Shown here one piece after another: positions 1 through 6,254 of a stretch of DNA of 8,841 nt. Every line of letters starts with the position of its first letter. The stretch's first letter is position 1. Source of the DNA: DATFLS01 sp964413425 (GTDB lineage Bacteria > Fidelibacterota > JAANXI01); the NCBI GenBank assembly GCA_964413425.1, contig CAYPST010000144.1, positions 1 to 8,841 on the forward strand, given 5' to 3'. The notes beneath the pieces were generated by a model that was not told the origin of the DNA, did no database searches, and worked only from the letters and a program-made list of their open reading frames with translations. Position numbers and translations under genes: made by a program.

Positions 1-55
1 CCCGTGTGCCATTTTTATGAATTAATCAGGAGAACATATTCCCCAAATATTTTTT

Positions 56-207
56 ATGACTATTAAATCTACTCAGTACAATTCCCGGAACGGTGCAAGC
101 TCAGATATTTTTCTTCTTCACCCCGGGATTTATCCCGGGGGTTCCGGGAAAACAGTCCCTCCATTGAACCGTTTTAACGGTTTTCCTGAGTTGACTTAAT
201 AGTCATG
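56..207. mobile_element. MITE-like element with inverted ends and flanking direct repeat
   Basis: Imperfect 21-nt inverted repeats lie at 56-76 and 186-206 and match at 19 of 21 positions. Directly outside them the 10-mer AATATTTTTT occurs at 46-55 and again at 208-217, as expected of a target-site duplication. The roughly 150-nt interior has no ORF but holds two palindromes, at 121-140 (stem CCCCGGGAT) and 167-182 (stem AACCGTT). Short terminal inverted repeats, a 9-10 bp duplication and no coding capacity fit a non-autonomous transposon derivative. No matching transposase lies in the window. The duplicated 10-mer is AT-rich, so chance is not excluded. Confidence 0.55.
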
Positions 208-250
208 AATATTTTTTGGGAGCCAGGAGCCAATTATTCATGTGTTCTTT

Positions 251-313
251 GCCCCGAAGGGTTCTCTTTGCCGAAGGCCTCGAAGAGACTCCTTCGGAGC
301 ATCCCTTCGGGGC
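251..313. repeat. Nested inverted repeat (REP-like hairpin)
   Basis: GCCCCGAAGGG at 251-261 pairs perfectly with CCCTTCGGGGC at 303-313. The 41-nt loop contains a triloop hairpin CTCC-TTC-GGAG at 289-299. CCGAAGG at 271-277 can alternatively pair with CCTTCGG at 291-297. It lies 130 nt upstream of the DUF1080 gene with no following T-run, so a factor-independent terminator is not obvious. It resembles the triloop hairpins around the transposase at 5265-6600 in style (CCC-NNN-GGG type cores) but not in sequence. Confidence 0.6.
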
Positions 314-427
314 GAGGCGTTTTCTGAATAGACTCGTTACATACTAATTACAGGAATAGTGGAGAGCAGAGCGGCGAAGCGCAGAAGTAACCGCGCTTTG
401 TTTGCAGAAGAAAATATCTCATGAAAC

Positions 428-436
428 GGGAAGAGG
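428..436 (+). promoter_or_regulatory. Ribosome binding site deciding the DUF1080 start
   Basis: GGGAAGAGG sits 5 nt before the ATG at 442. It favours that codon over the in-frame ATG at 421, which has no Shine-Dalgarno sequence and would place charged residues ahead of the signal peptide. Confidence 0.6.
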
Positions 437-441
437 TAATT

Positions 442-1185
442 ATGAGGAAATCGTTTTCTGTAGAACTTTTAAGATGGTGTGGAATTATTCTTTCATTGAT
501 CCTTCTGATTCATTCGGATTCTGCGCAAGCCCAGCAGGACCTGCCGAACGCGTGCCTTGATGGCACCGAACCGGGGTGGAGAGATCTGACGGAGCAGGAC
601 TTCACCGATGTGAACGGCGAACCGGACACCTGGTCCTGGAAGGGGGATATTCTTTACTGCAGTGGTGAGCCAATCGGGGTGAATCGAACAACTCAAACCT
701 TCACCAACTTTGAGCTGGTGGTGGAATGGCGCCATCTGAAATCAGGCGGAAACTCCGGGGTGTTTGCCTGGGTCCCGATGAAAGCGCTGGAGAATCTGGA
801 ACCGGATAATCTCCCGGAATATGGCATCGAGGTGCAGATGCTGGACCACGGGTACCGGGAACAAGTTGAACAACGGACGGGGAGGAAGGGAGACTGGTTC
901 ACTACCAATGGAGATGTATTTGCGGTCGGTAATTCGGAACTGAATCCGTTCCCGCCGCTCTCTCCCAATGGTTCCCGTAGTTTTCCCAGGAAGAAACTCA
1001 GCAAAGGTGCCGGGGAGTGGAACCACTACTACGTCCGGGCTATCAACGGCGAACTGCGGCTCTGGGTGAACGGGGAAGAGGTGTCCGGCGGGAACGGCGC
1101 CAAACCGGCAACCGGTTATCTGTGCTTCGAAGCGGAGGGCTCTCCCATCGAATTCAGGAATATCCGGATCCGGGAGCTGCCATAA
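442..1185 (+). CDS. Exported DUF1080 (3-keto-disaccharide hydrolase family) protein
   Basis: This 247-residue protein has an N-terminal signal peptide: basic start, hydrophobic stretch at residues 13-23, and likely cleavage after AQA at 28-30. The rest matches the DUF1080/PF06439 fold, a concanavalin-like beta sandwich. Visible motifs are FELVVEWR (90-97), GGNSGVF (102-108), YGIEVQMLDHG (127-137), EWNHYYV (192-198), LWVNG (207-211) and a final strand ending in FRNIRIREL. The family is known for binding or hydrolysing sugars, including 3-keto-glycosides, outside the cytoplasm; the substrate here cannot be read. The length is normal for a single-domain member. The start at 442 is chosen for its ribosome binding site. 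The next gene begins 54 nt after the stop on the same strand and may be co-transcribed, though nothing functional links them. Confidence 0.85.
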   Translation: MRKSFSVELLRWCGIILSLILLIHSDSAQAQQDLPNACLDGTEPGWRDLTEQDFTDVNGEPDTWSWKGDILYCSGEPIGVNRTTQTFTNFELVVEWRHLKSGGNSGVFAWVPMKALENLEPDNLPEYGIEVQMLDHGYREQVEQRTGRKGDWFTTNGDVFAVGNSELNPFPPLSPNGSRSFPRKKLSKGAGEWNHYYVRAINGELRLWVNGEEVSGGNGAKPATGYLCFEAEGSPIEFRNIRIRELP

Positions 1186-1239
1186 TGGAAATCAGCAACA
1201 AGGAATCCCCCTGACTAATACAAAGAGTTTTGGTGCCTC

Positions 1240-2094
1240 ATGAAAATTCTCATTATCGGAATGAAGATCCTGGCTGCTCTCCTCATATTGATAGTGATAG
1301 CCGCTTTCATCGGGAAGAGGGCCTTGACCAGCAGAGTCCATCGGGAAGTCACCGAAATGTTTGAACAGTCCCTGCCAATGAATCCGGATATTGTGACGGA
1401 AGGAGAATTGACGGGATTGCCCGAACCGGTACAGCGATGGCTGCGGTTCTCCCGGGTCATCGGAAATGAACGAATCCTGACGGTGCGTCTTAAACAGCAG
1501 GGCGAGTTCCGGATGCGTCCCGGTGGCAGATGGATGCCGTTTGAGGCGGAGCAGTATTATACCACAGATTCCCCGGCATTTAGCTGGTACACCACCATGA
1601 AACCGGCGCCGTTCTTCTCGATTACCGGGAGAGACAAATACTGGCAGGGCCGGGGAAATATGTTGATCAAACTCCTGTCTGTATTCCCGGTTGTGGATGC
1701 CACCGGGGATGAGCTGGATCAGGGGACGTTGGTGCGGTATCTGAATGAAATGATGTGGTTCCCTTCTGCCGCACGGAGCGAGTATATTCGCTGGGAAGCC
1801 ATTGATGATACTTCAGCAAAGGCCACCATGGAATATAAAGGTGTCAGCGGTTCCGCGGTTTTCTGTTTCAATCAGAAGGGCGAAATCACCAATATGGTCG
1901 CTGACAGATACCGTGATGCTGACGGACGGTTTGAATTAACGCCGTGGTCCACTCCTATTGAGGGATATCGCGAGTTCAACGGAATTCGGATACCGTATAA
2001 AGGGGATGGGGTCTGGAAGCTGGACTCCGGCGATTTTTCGTACATCCGCCTGGAAGTGACAGATGTCGAGTATAATATACCAGAGTTGTATTGA
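1240..2094 (+). CDS. DUF6544-like membrane-anchored protein
   Basis: The 284-residue protein starts with one hydrophobic helix (about residues 9-24) followed by positive residues, so it is probably anchored with its C-terminal domain outside the cytoplasm. The soluble part has a pattern I associate with DUF6544/DUF6920-type proteins: LPEPVQRWLRFS (60-71), an F-x-AEQYY segment (101-107), RDKYWQGRGNM (131-141), LVRYLNEMMWFPSA (164-177), RYRDADGRFELTPW (223-236), and a C-terminal beta-rich part ending in VEYNIPELY. The family has no established biochemical role. Length is full and the frame is clean. No strong Shine-Dalgarno sequence precedes 1240; ATG 1261 is an alternative but would shorten the membrane segment. 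The exact DUF number is from memory. Confidence 0.75.
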   Translation: MKILIIGMKILAALLILIVIAAFIGKRALTSRVHREVTEMFEQSLPMNPDIVTEGELTGLPEPVQRWLRFSRVIGNERILTVRLKQQGEFRMRPGGRWMPFEAEQYYTTDSPAFSWYTTMKPAPFFSITGRDKYWQGRGNMLIKLLSVFPVVDATGDELDQGTLVRYLNEMMWFPSAARSEYIRWEAIDDTSAKATMEYKGVSGSAVFCFNQKGEITNMVADRYRDADGRFELTPWSTPIEGYREFNGIRIPYKGDGVWKLDSGDFSYIRLEVTDVEYNIPELY

Positions 2095-2483
2095 CATCAG
2101 GCAAAGTGGTCTTCGCAATTAAGATCCATAAATGTAATCGAATTGCAGGATAGCGATTGTTTTTGCTTGAATTTGAATCGACGGTAATGTATCTATAGTG
2201 TACATTCACTTCATCCCGGAGAATAGCGGAGCCTCTCCGGGAGGCCCAGGAGAACTTTTATAGAATAGCTGACATCCGGATTGTTGCTTGCGACACTTTG
2301 CCAGTATTGGGATATACCTGTGAAATTTTAAATCGGGCTGTTGTTGAGAACGCGACATCGAATGAAATGGCAATAACACTAACCATATAACCATTGGGAG
2401 ATGCGATGGATATAAATCATTGGACAAAAAAATATATGTTGCGGCCGGTGGCTCACTGCAGTAGCGGGTGCTGAGTCACTGAA
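2095..2483. other. Intergenic region with one hairpin
   Basis: No convincing long gene is present. A perfect 9-bp inverted repeat, TCCCGGAGA at 2214-2222 and TCTCCGGGA at 2234-2242, encloses an 11-nt loop. It lies about 120 nt after the DUF6544-like gene and has no T-run, so it is an uncertain terminator. The only coding candidate is a 22-codon ORF at 2406-2474, listed separately. Confidence 0.5.
2406..2474 (+). CDS. Possible 22-residue leader ORF upstream of the DUF1360 gene
   Basis: An ATG at 2406 is preceded by GGGAG (2396-2400) at a good distance. It opens a 22-codon frame rich in basic and Cys/His residues (ending HCSSGC) that stops 9 nt before the DUF1360 start. The DUF1360 start itself has a weak ribosome binding site, so translational coupling is conceivable. 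The peptide resembles no family I know, and ORFs this short occur by chance. Confidence 0.2.
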   Translation: MDINHWTKKYMLRPVAHCSSGC

Positions 2484-2786
2484 ATGGAAACGGTGTTGTA
2501 TTTATCGCTGGTTACCGCTTCCATTTCGTTTACCGTATCAGAAACCCGGCTAATGAAGCCACTCCGGGAATGGATACGACGGAAGCGGGAGTGGGCCGGA
2601 GAGCTATTCTTCTGCGGGTATTGCCTGGGGTACTGGATCGCTTTTCTCCTGGTTGCGGTGTTTCAACCTCGCCTGTTCCACACCTATCTGCTGCTGGATT
2701 ACTTTCTGACAGCACTGGTGATCGCCTGGTTAAGTGGGTTCCAGTGGGCCCTGATGTGTTTGTTAATGGATTGGGCCGGCAAATAA
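2484..2786 (+). CDS. DUF1360 family small membrane protein
   Basis: This 100-residue protein carries the DUF1360 pattern. It has a hydrophobic N-terminal segment (about 4-18), then SETRLMKPLREW (19-30), a basic loop, FFCGYCLGYWIAF (42-54) containing a CxxC pair at Cys44 and Cys47, and two hydrophobic stretches (about 50-62 and 69-96). This suggests three short membrane segments with the CxxC near a membrane boundary, where it could bind metal or be redox active. Family members are about 100-150 residues long and occur in many bacteria, often annotated as sporulation- or phage-associated without demonstrated function. The ribosome binding site is weak. The 277 nt between it and the next gene hold no recognisable feature. 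Confidence 0.8.
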   Translation: METVLYLSLVTASISFTVSETRLMKPLREWIRRKREWAGELFFCGYCLGYWIAFLLVAVFQPRLFHTYLLLDYFLTALVIAWLSGFQWALMCLLMDWAGK

Positions 2787-3063
2787 TATCCCACCCGCAG
2801 CGGTTCTTTTCACTCCCTCATTACCTGTCACTCATCCGTCCGGCGATGAAAAACCACGTCCGAATTTCAGATTTTTTAGTATCAATTAACCTGACAAACG
2901 ATATTTACACTTTTACTTGTTACGGTAGAAGATCAGGCAGTGACCACTGTGATGCTGATTTGCAGAGAGGAGTAAGCAGAGGACATTCGCATTGCTTGAA
3001 TGGTTTTGTTAGCCTCAGCGTGTGCCACAGGACGAGCAGGGTGCGTTTCGGAAAGGAAAGCAT

Positions 3064-3351
3064 ATGACGCAGCATCGATGGGATACGGTCGTTATCGGGG
3101 CGGGACCTGCAGGTTCGACCGCTGCCCTGCAACAGTTTCCGGCCCGACTTCGGGAATTACAATTGAAATATCGGGGATATATTCAGGCACAAAAGTGGAT
3201 CAATTATCCCTGGTATCTCGATATTCTGGCCAAACGCGCTCAACGCAGCACACGCCTCCGGCAAGCCCTGGAAGGTGTCCTGACCGAACAGGTGAATCCG
3301 GCCGAAATTTTCTCACTGAAAGGATTGTTCACAATCCTGTTTGCCGGATGA
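3064..3351 (+). pseudogene. Geranylgeranyl reductase-type FAD oxidoreductase, internally deleted
   Basis: The 95-codon frame begins with a textbook FAD-binding N-terminus: strand DTVVIGAGPAGSTAAL with GxGxxG at residues 12-17. After residue 23 or so it switches directly to what looks like the extreme C-terminus of the same family, an amphipathic helical segment (LRELQLKYRGY, then YLDILAKRAQRS) and a hydrophobic end (SLKGLFTILFAG). Intact members are about 370-400 residues, so some 280 residues are missing, including the rest of the FAD site and the substrate domain. The junction is in frame, near 3125-3140. The start has a good ribosome binding site (AAGGAA at 3053-3058). Catalysis is not expected. 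Relatives reduce isoprenoid or polyketide-derived quinone-like substrates, often beside type III polyketide synthase genes, none of which is present here. Assembly collapse is an alternative to a real deletion. Confidence 0.7.
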
Positions 3352-3473
3352 CGAAGGAGATACACCGTCCACCCGCAAATCACTCGAGTAAACATTAAGC
3401 AAAAAGATAATTGAGTCTACTCTTAAGGTAATATGGCAATTCATCATATACTTTGAAATGAGGTCTATTTTTT

Positions 3474-3503
3474 ATTCGTGTAAATTGGTGTGAATTCGTG
3501 GTT
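3474..3503. repeat. Three tandem imperfect 10-mers
   Basis: Consecutive decamers ATTCGTGTAA, ATTGGTGTGA and ATTCGTGGTT share the pattern ATTSGTG. They lie about 120 nt after the broken flavoprotein and 64 nt before the next start codon. Similar phrases (runs of 'ATTCGTG') recur between genes in many environmental bacterial genomes in my recollection; no function is established. Confidence 0.5.
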
Positions 3504-3566
3504 TCTAAACAAGTTCCAGATATGAACCGAACAGAAGGAAGAACCGACACCGGAAAGGAAGGCACC

Positions 3567-3869
3567 ATGTCCGGGAAACCTGATATGGATGATCAGGAGC
3601 TCAATGCCTGGCTGCACGGCAAACCCCAGCAGGACTGGGAGACCGACGAAGAGTATCGGCTTCGGGTCGACGTGGAAGAAGCGCTGGAACGGATGCTGGA
3701 ATGGCTGGAAAAACACCGGGAAGCCCTCATCCGGGAGCGACCGGCCACCGAGAAGATGCTCCGGAATATGACCAGGGAATACGCCATACACAATAGAAAA
3801 AATTTCATCGAAATGATGAGTTTCTGGTTTGATACGCATCCCGATCTGGCAAAGAAGAAAAATAACTAA
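3567..3869 (+). CDS. Hypothetical protein, 100 residues, acidic and helical
   Basis: I do not recognise the family. The start at 3567 is chosen because AAGGAAGG (3555-3562) lies just upstream; an in-frame GTG/ATG extension from 3498 runs over the decamer repeat and reads like non-coding sequence. The predicted product is soluble and charged, with no signal peptide or membrane segment. An acidic N-terminal third (MDDQELNAWLHGKPQQDWET) leads into a long helix with heptad-like spacing (about 33-60: VDVEEALERMLEWLEKH) and then a second, aromatic-containing helical segment (NFIEMMSFWFDTHP) with a Lys-rich tail. Codon use resembles that of neighbouring genes, which supports real coding. It stands alone, with the broken flavoprotein upstream and about 600 nt of non-coding DNA downstream. 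Confidence 0.6.
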   Translation: MSGKPDMDDQELNAWLHGKPQQDWETDEEYRLRVDVEEALERMLEWLEKHREALIRERPATEKMLRNMTREYAIHNRKNFIEMMSFWFDTHPDLAKKKNN

Positions 3870-4464
3870 TTACGGCCGGGTCCTCTACCATATCAGCCGG
3901 CGCTGTGATAGCTAATGCAGAGTAGACGCAGGCCGCCGGAAAGAAGCAGACGACCGGTCTCGCACAGCTTCCCGGCACAGAAGCACTGGATGGCAGCGAT
4001 CATCGCCCTTGATCCGTCCGGAGTACGGAAGGCTGTGATTTCTCACCGGGGAATTCCCACTTTCCGCGAAATTCATGCAAGACCCCTTCGGCGATGGATA
4101 GCCTATACGGGGAAAACTCACAGGGCAGTGCAGTTCTGTTGTTGCGCCTGTTACACTGCGGCTATTTTCTCTCTTCTTCCATATCAGAGTAATTTTGTAT
4201 CAATATGAGAAAACCACTCACATTTATATTGCTATTGATTTCCAGATTCTCTACAATTTTTCAATGTGCAGACGCACTCACAGAATTCGCAGTATCTGGC
4301 CGTAATCACTCATGAGATGCGGGGGATGTGTGCTTTGAACTCATTGACCTGGTGTGGGTTCACCCGGTATGCCAGTCTCAGGCCGGGGAAGTCTCACCAC
4401 TTGCCGGGGGAGTAGGGCAGATTAATCCGGCTACTGTATAAACAAACAGAGGAGAGAGTACCCT
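3870..4464. other. Gene-poor interval
   Basis: No gene with family resemblance is seen on either strand. Frames that stay open (3915-4208 plus, 3912-4121 minus) have Arg/Ser/Pro-rich translations typical of chance ORFs. From 4205 a frame begins with a signal-peptide-like MRKPLTFILLLIS, stops at TGA 4313-4315 and then stays open in the same frame to TAA 4439-4441. It has no ribosome binding site and may be a degraded secreted-protein gene, but this is weak. Confidence 0.4.
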
Positions 4465-5192
4465 ATGAATAAACAGAATAGATTCAGTGCATTATTCCTG
4501 GGGGCATTCTTGGTGTTCCTGGCAGGATGCTCCACGGAGAATCTTCCACTCTCAGAGGATCAGGCAGGCGAACAAACCTCTATGACATCTCTGGAAAAAA
4601 ACAGTCATACCTTCCCGGGGATCATTCCGCTCCCGGATCCTTTGTCAACGATGTGGTGGTGACCCGGGAGGCGGCGTACTTCACCGATTCCTTCCGGCCC
4701 TTTTTGTATCGGGTTCCGCTGGGACCCGGCGGCGATCTGCCGGACCCGGGTGATACGGAAGAAATCGCGCTGGGCGGTGATTTTACGTTTGTATCCGGAA
4801 GTTTTAATACCAACGGCATCGACGCCACCTCGAACGGCAAACATCTCATCATCGTCAATTCCACGACCGGCACGCTCTATAAAGTTGATCCCGCCAGCGG
4901 GTATGCCACGGAAATCGACCTCGGAGGTGACACAGTTACCAATGGAGACGGCATTCTGCTGGACGGCTGCACCCTGTATGTCGTCCGGAACTTCCTGAAC
5001 GAGATCGCCGTCGTCGAGCTGGATCCGACCTTCACCAGCGGAGAGATCACAGGAACACTGACCAGCCCCGATTTTGATGTTCCCACAACCATAGCCGAAT
5101 TCGGCAGATCGCTCTATGCGGTGAACGCCCGGTTCGGTGATCCTGATCCATTAAATATAGAATATGACGTGGTGAAGGTCTCAAAAAAATAA
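4465..5192 (+). pseudogene. SMP-30/beta-propeller-type lipoprotein, deletion plus frameshift
   Basis: The gene starts well: ribosome binding site GGAGAG (4451-4456), then a lipoprotein signal with lipobox LAGC (Cys22) at 4465. The first frame reads through TFPGIIPLPD and ends at 4662. The second frame then carries SFVNDVVVTREAAYFTDSF and on to the C-terminus at 5192 (LDGCTLYVVRNFLNEIAVVEL, DFDVPTT, LYAVNARFG, YDVVKV). These match the start and the second half of propeller lipoproteins of the SMP-30/gluconolactonase-like group, about 300 or more residues. Roughly 100 residues that should lie between PLPD and FVNDV are absent, and the junction near 4636-4641 changes the frame. The remainder lacks several propeller blades and should not fold. 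A sequencing indel alone cannot explain it because residues are missing too. The substrate of the family is uncertain. Confidence 0.75.
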
Positions 5193-5264
5193 ACTTGCGG
5201 AAGGTTAAGTAGGCTTAATTAATAGCAGTAATAGGGCGTCCTGCAAGACGGTCTCTTCTGGGGC
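5193..5264. other. Spacer between the broken lipoprotein and the hairpin array
   Basis: Short A+T-rich spacer. A small CGTC/GACG inverted repeat occurs around 5238-5251; nothing else is recognisable. Confidence 0.3.
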
Positions 5265-5442
5265 AATCCCGTCGGGATTCGATCTGAGCTTCGACAAGAG
5301 ATCGGTGAGGATATTACGGTCAGATTGTGCTGCTCTTCACCGAGCGGCCAGCCCCCGAAGCCCGCAGGGCTTCAACGTGAATAGCCCCCGGTGAAACCGG
5401 GGGAACCCGGTACCCCCAACACCTCAACCCGGAACGGGTTGA
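5265..5442. repeat. Hairpin block, copy 1 (left side of the IS200-like element)
   Basis: In order: AATCCC-GTC-GGGATT (5265-5279); conserved spacer word GGTCAGATTGTGCTGCTC (5318-5335); GAAGCCC-GCA-GGGCTTC (5357-5373); CCCCCGG-TGAAA-CCGGGGG (5385-5403); and TCAACCCG-GAA-CGGGTTGA (5424-5442). Copy 3 at 6255-6432 has the same length and spacing of every element, exactly 990 nt downstream. The last hairpin ends 18 nt before the transposase ATG, so it could influence translation, as upstream hairpins do in classical IS200. Confidence 0.8.
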
Positions 5443-5460
5443 ACAGAGAAAGCAGCACAT

Positions 5461-5907
5461 ATGAGTACATATACCCAAATCATTTACCACATCGTGTTCG
5501 GCACAAAAAACCAGGAACCGACCCTCATACAGCCCAACCGCCCGGAATTGTTCACATACATCTGGGGTATTCTCAAGAACAAACAATGTCACCTCTACCG
5601 TATTAACGGGGTTGACGATCATCTCCATCTGGCAACGCATCTGCATCCTTCCGTCTCGCTGGCCTCTCTGGTGAAAGATATGAAACTGGCGAGTTCGGAG
5701 TACATCAAGGAGCAGGGCTTGTTCCCCCGGTTTGGAGGATGGCAGAACGGATACGGCGCATTCACCTATGGCTTCGAGGCAAAAGACAGGTTGATCACGT
5801 ATGTGAGAAACCAGGAAGACCACCATAAACGGATAACCTTTCGCGAGGAGTATATGAATCTGCTCACCGAACATGGGATTGAATTCGATGAGAAATATCT
5901 GCTGTGA
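5461..5907 (+). CDS. tnpA: IS200/IS605-family tyrosine (Y1, HUH) transposase
   Basis: The full-length 148-residue TnpA-type transposase catalyses single-strand cutting and joining of element ends through a 5'-phosphotyrosine link. The N-terminus YTQIIYHIVFGTKN is the usual first strand of the family. The HUH metal-binding motif is VDDHLHLATHLHP, with His54 and His56. The nucleophile is in LITYVRNQEDHH, with Tyr114 and the characteristic Gln118 four residues on. The GYGAFTYG (97-104) and C-terminal FREEYMNLL...EFDEKYLL segments are typical of the Bacteroidota-like subgroup. All catalytic residues are present and the frame is uninterrupted, so it may be active. No TnpB accompanies it. The ribosome binding site is weak (AGAAAG near 5447-5452). 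Hairpins flank it on both sides, and two transposase-less units follow. Confidence 0.93.
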   Translation: MSTYTQIIYHIVFGTKNQEPTLIQPNRPELFTYIWGILKNKQCHLYRINGVDDHLHLATHLHPSVSLASLVKDMKLASSEYIKEQGLFPRFGGWQNGYGAFTYGFEAKDRLITYVRNQEDHHKRITFREEYMNLLTEHGIEFDEKYLL

Positions 5908-6025
5908 GACTCAACCCTGTTGGGGGTTGTTATGGTTTTATATTTTCATTACCCTAAAGTACTCCGCAGGGATTCCGCTGGGGCATTCCCGTTGGGGTTT
6001 GAGCGGTAGTCTATCGCCAGCACCG

Positions 6026-6242
6026 GAAGCCCGCAGGGCTTCAATGTAAATAGCCACCGGTGAAACCGGTGGAACCCGATACCCCCCCAACACCTCAACC
6101 CGGAACGGGTTGAATGATGCACGCAGGTTCGGAATGAAGCGCGAGGGGGCATGCAAAGCCATTCAACCCCGTTGGGGTTGAGATGATGGGATGTCGCTAG
6201 ACCCCGAATTCTCCCGGAGGGATCCCATTGGGACATTCGGGG
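6026..6242. repeat. Hairpin block, copy 2 (transposase-less unit)
   Basis: GAAGCCC-GCA-GGGCTTC (6026-6042), CCACCGG-TGAAA-CCGGTGG (6054-6072) and TCAACCCG-GAA-CGGGTTGA (6095-6113) come first. About 50 nt of spacer containing GGAATGAAGCGCGAGG follows, then TCAACCCC-GTT-GGGGTTGA (6163-6181). The unit closes with a branched structure: CCCCGAAT (6202-6209) pairs with ATTCGGGG (6235-6242) around two triloop hairpins, TCCC-GGA-GGGA (6212-6222) and TCCC-ATT-GGGA (6223-6233). The second stem differs from copies 1 and 3 by a paired substitution. The order matches the transposase-bearing unit with the gene removed. Confidence 0.75.
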
Positions 6243-6254
6243 CTATTCACATTC

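Larger units (their letters stand above)
5265..5929 (+). mobile_element. IS200-like element: hairpins flanking a tyrosine transposase gene
   Basis: The proposed autonomous unit comprises a left hairpin block (5265-5442), the transposase gene (5461-5907) and a right hairpin CAACCC-TGTTGG-GGGTTG (5912-5929) just after the stop codon. IS200/IS605-type elements lack terminal inverted repeats and are recognised through subterminal hairpins processed as single strands, which fits. True cleavage sites were not located; further hairpin-like sequence continues to about 6000 (CCC-GTT-GGGG near 5988). The same hairpin order recurs in two shorter units downstream. Confidence 0.65.

Noticed and set aside
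2570..3067. 165-residue plus-strand ORF overlapping the DUF1360 gene
   Set aside because: It is a shadow frame of the DUF1360 gene with low-complexity translation and no recognisable domain.
3000..3398. Overlapping plus-strand ORF of 132 residues across the flavoprotein remnant
   Set aside because: Its translation is Arg/Ser/Thr/Pro-rich with no family motif, whereas the overlapping frame has a ribosome binding site and a clear FAD-binding motif.
3465..3839. 124-residue minus-strand ORF
   Set aside because: It lies antisense to the 3567-3869 gene, which has a good ribosome binding site and a typical soluble helical product. The minus frame looks like a reflection of its codon bias.
5320..5874. 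184-residue minus-strand ORF
   Set aside because: It is antisense to the transposase, whose catalytic motifs are unmistakable; part of it translates the hairpin repeats.
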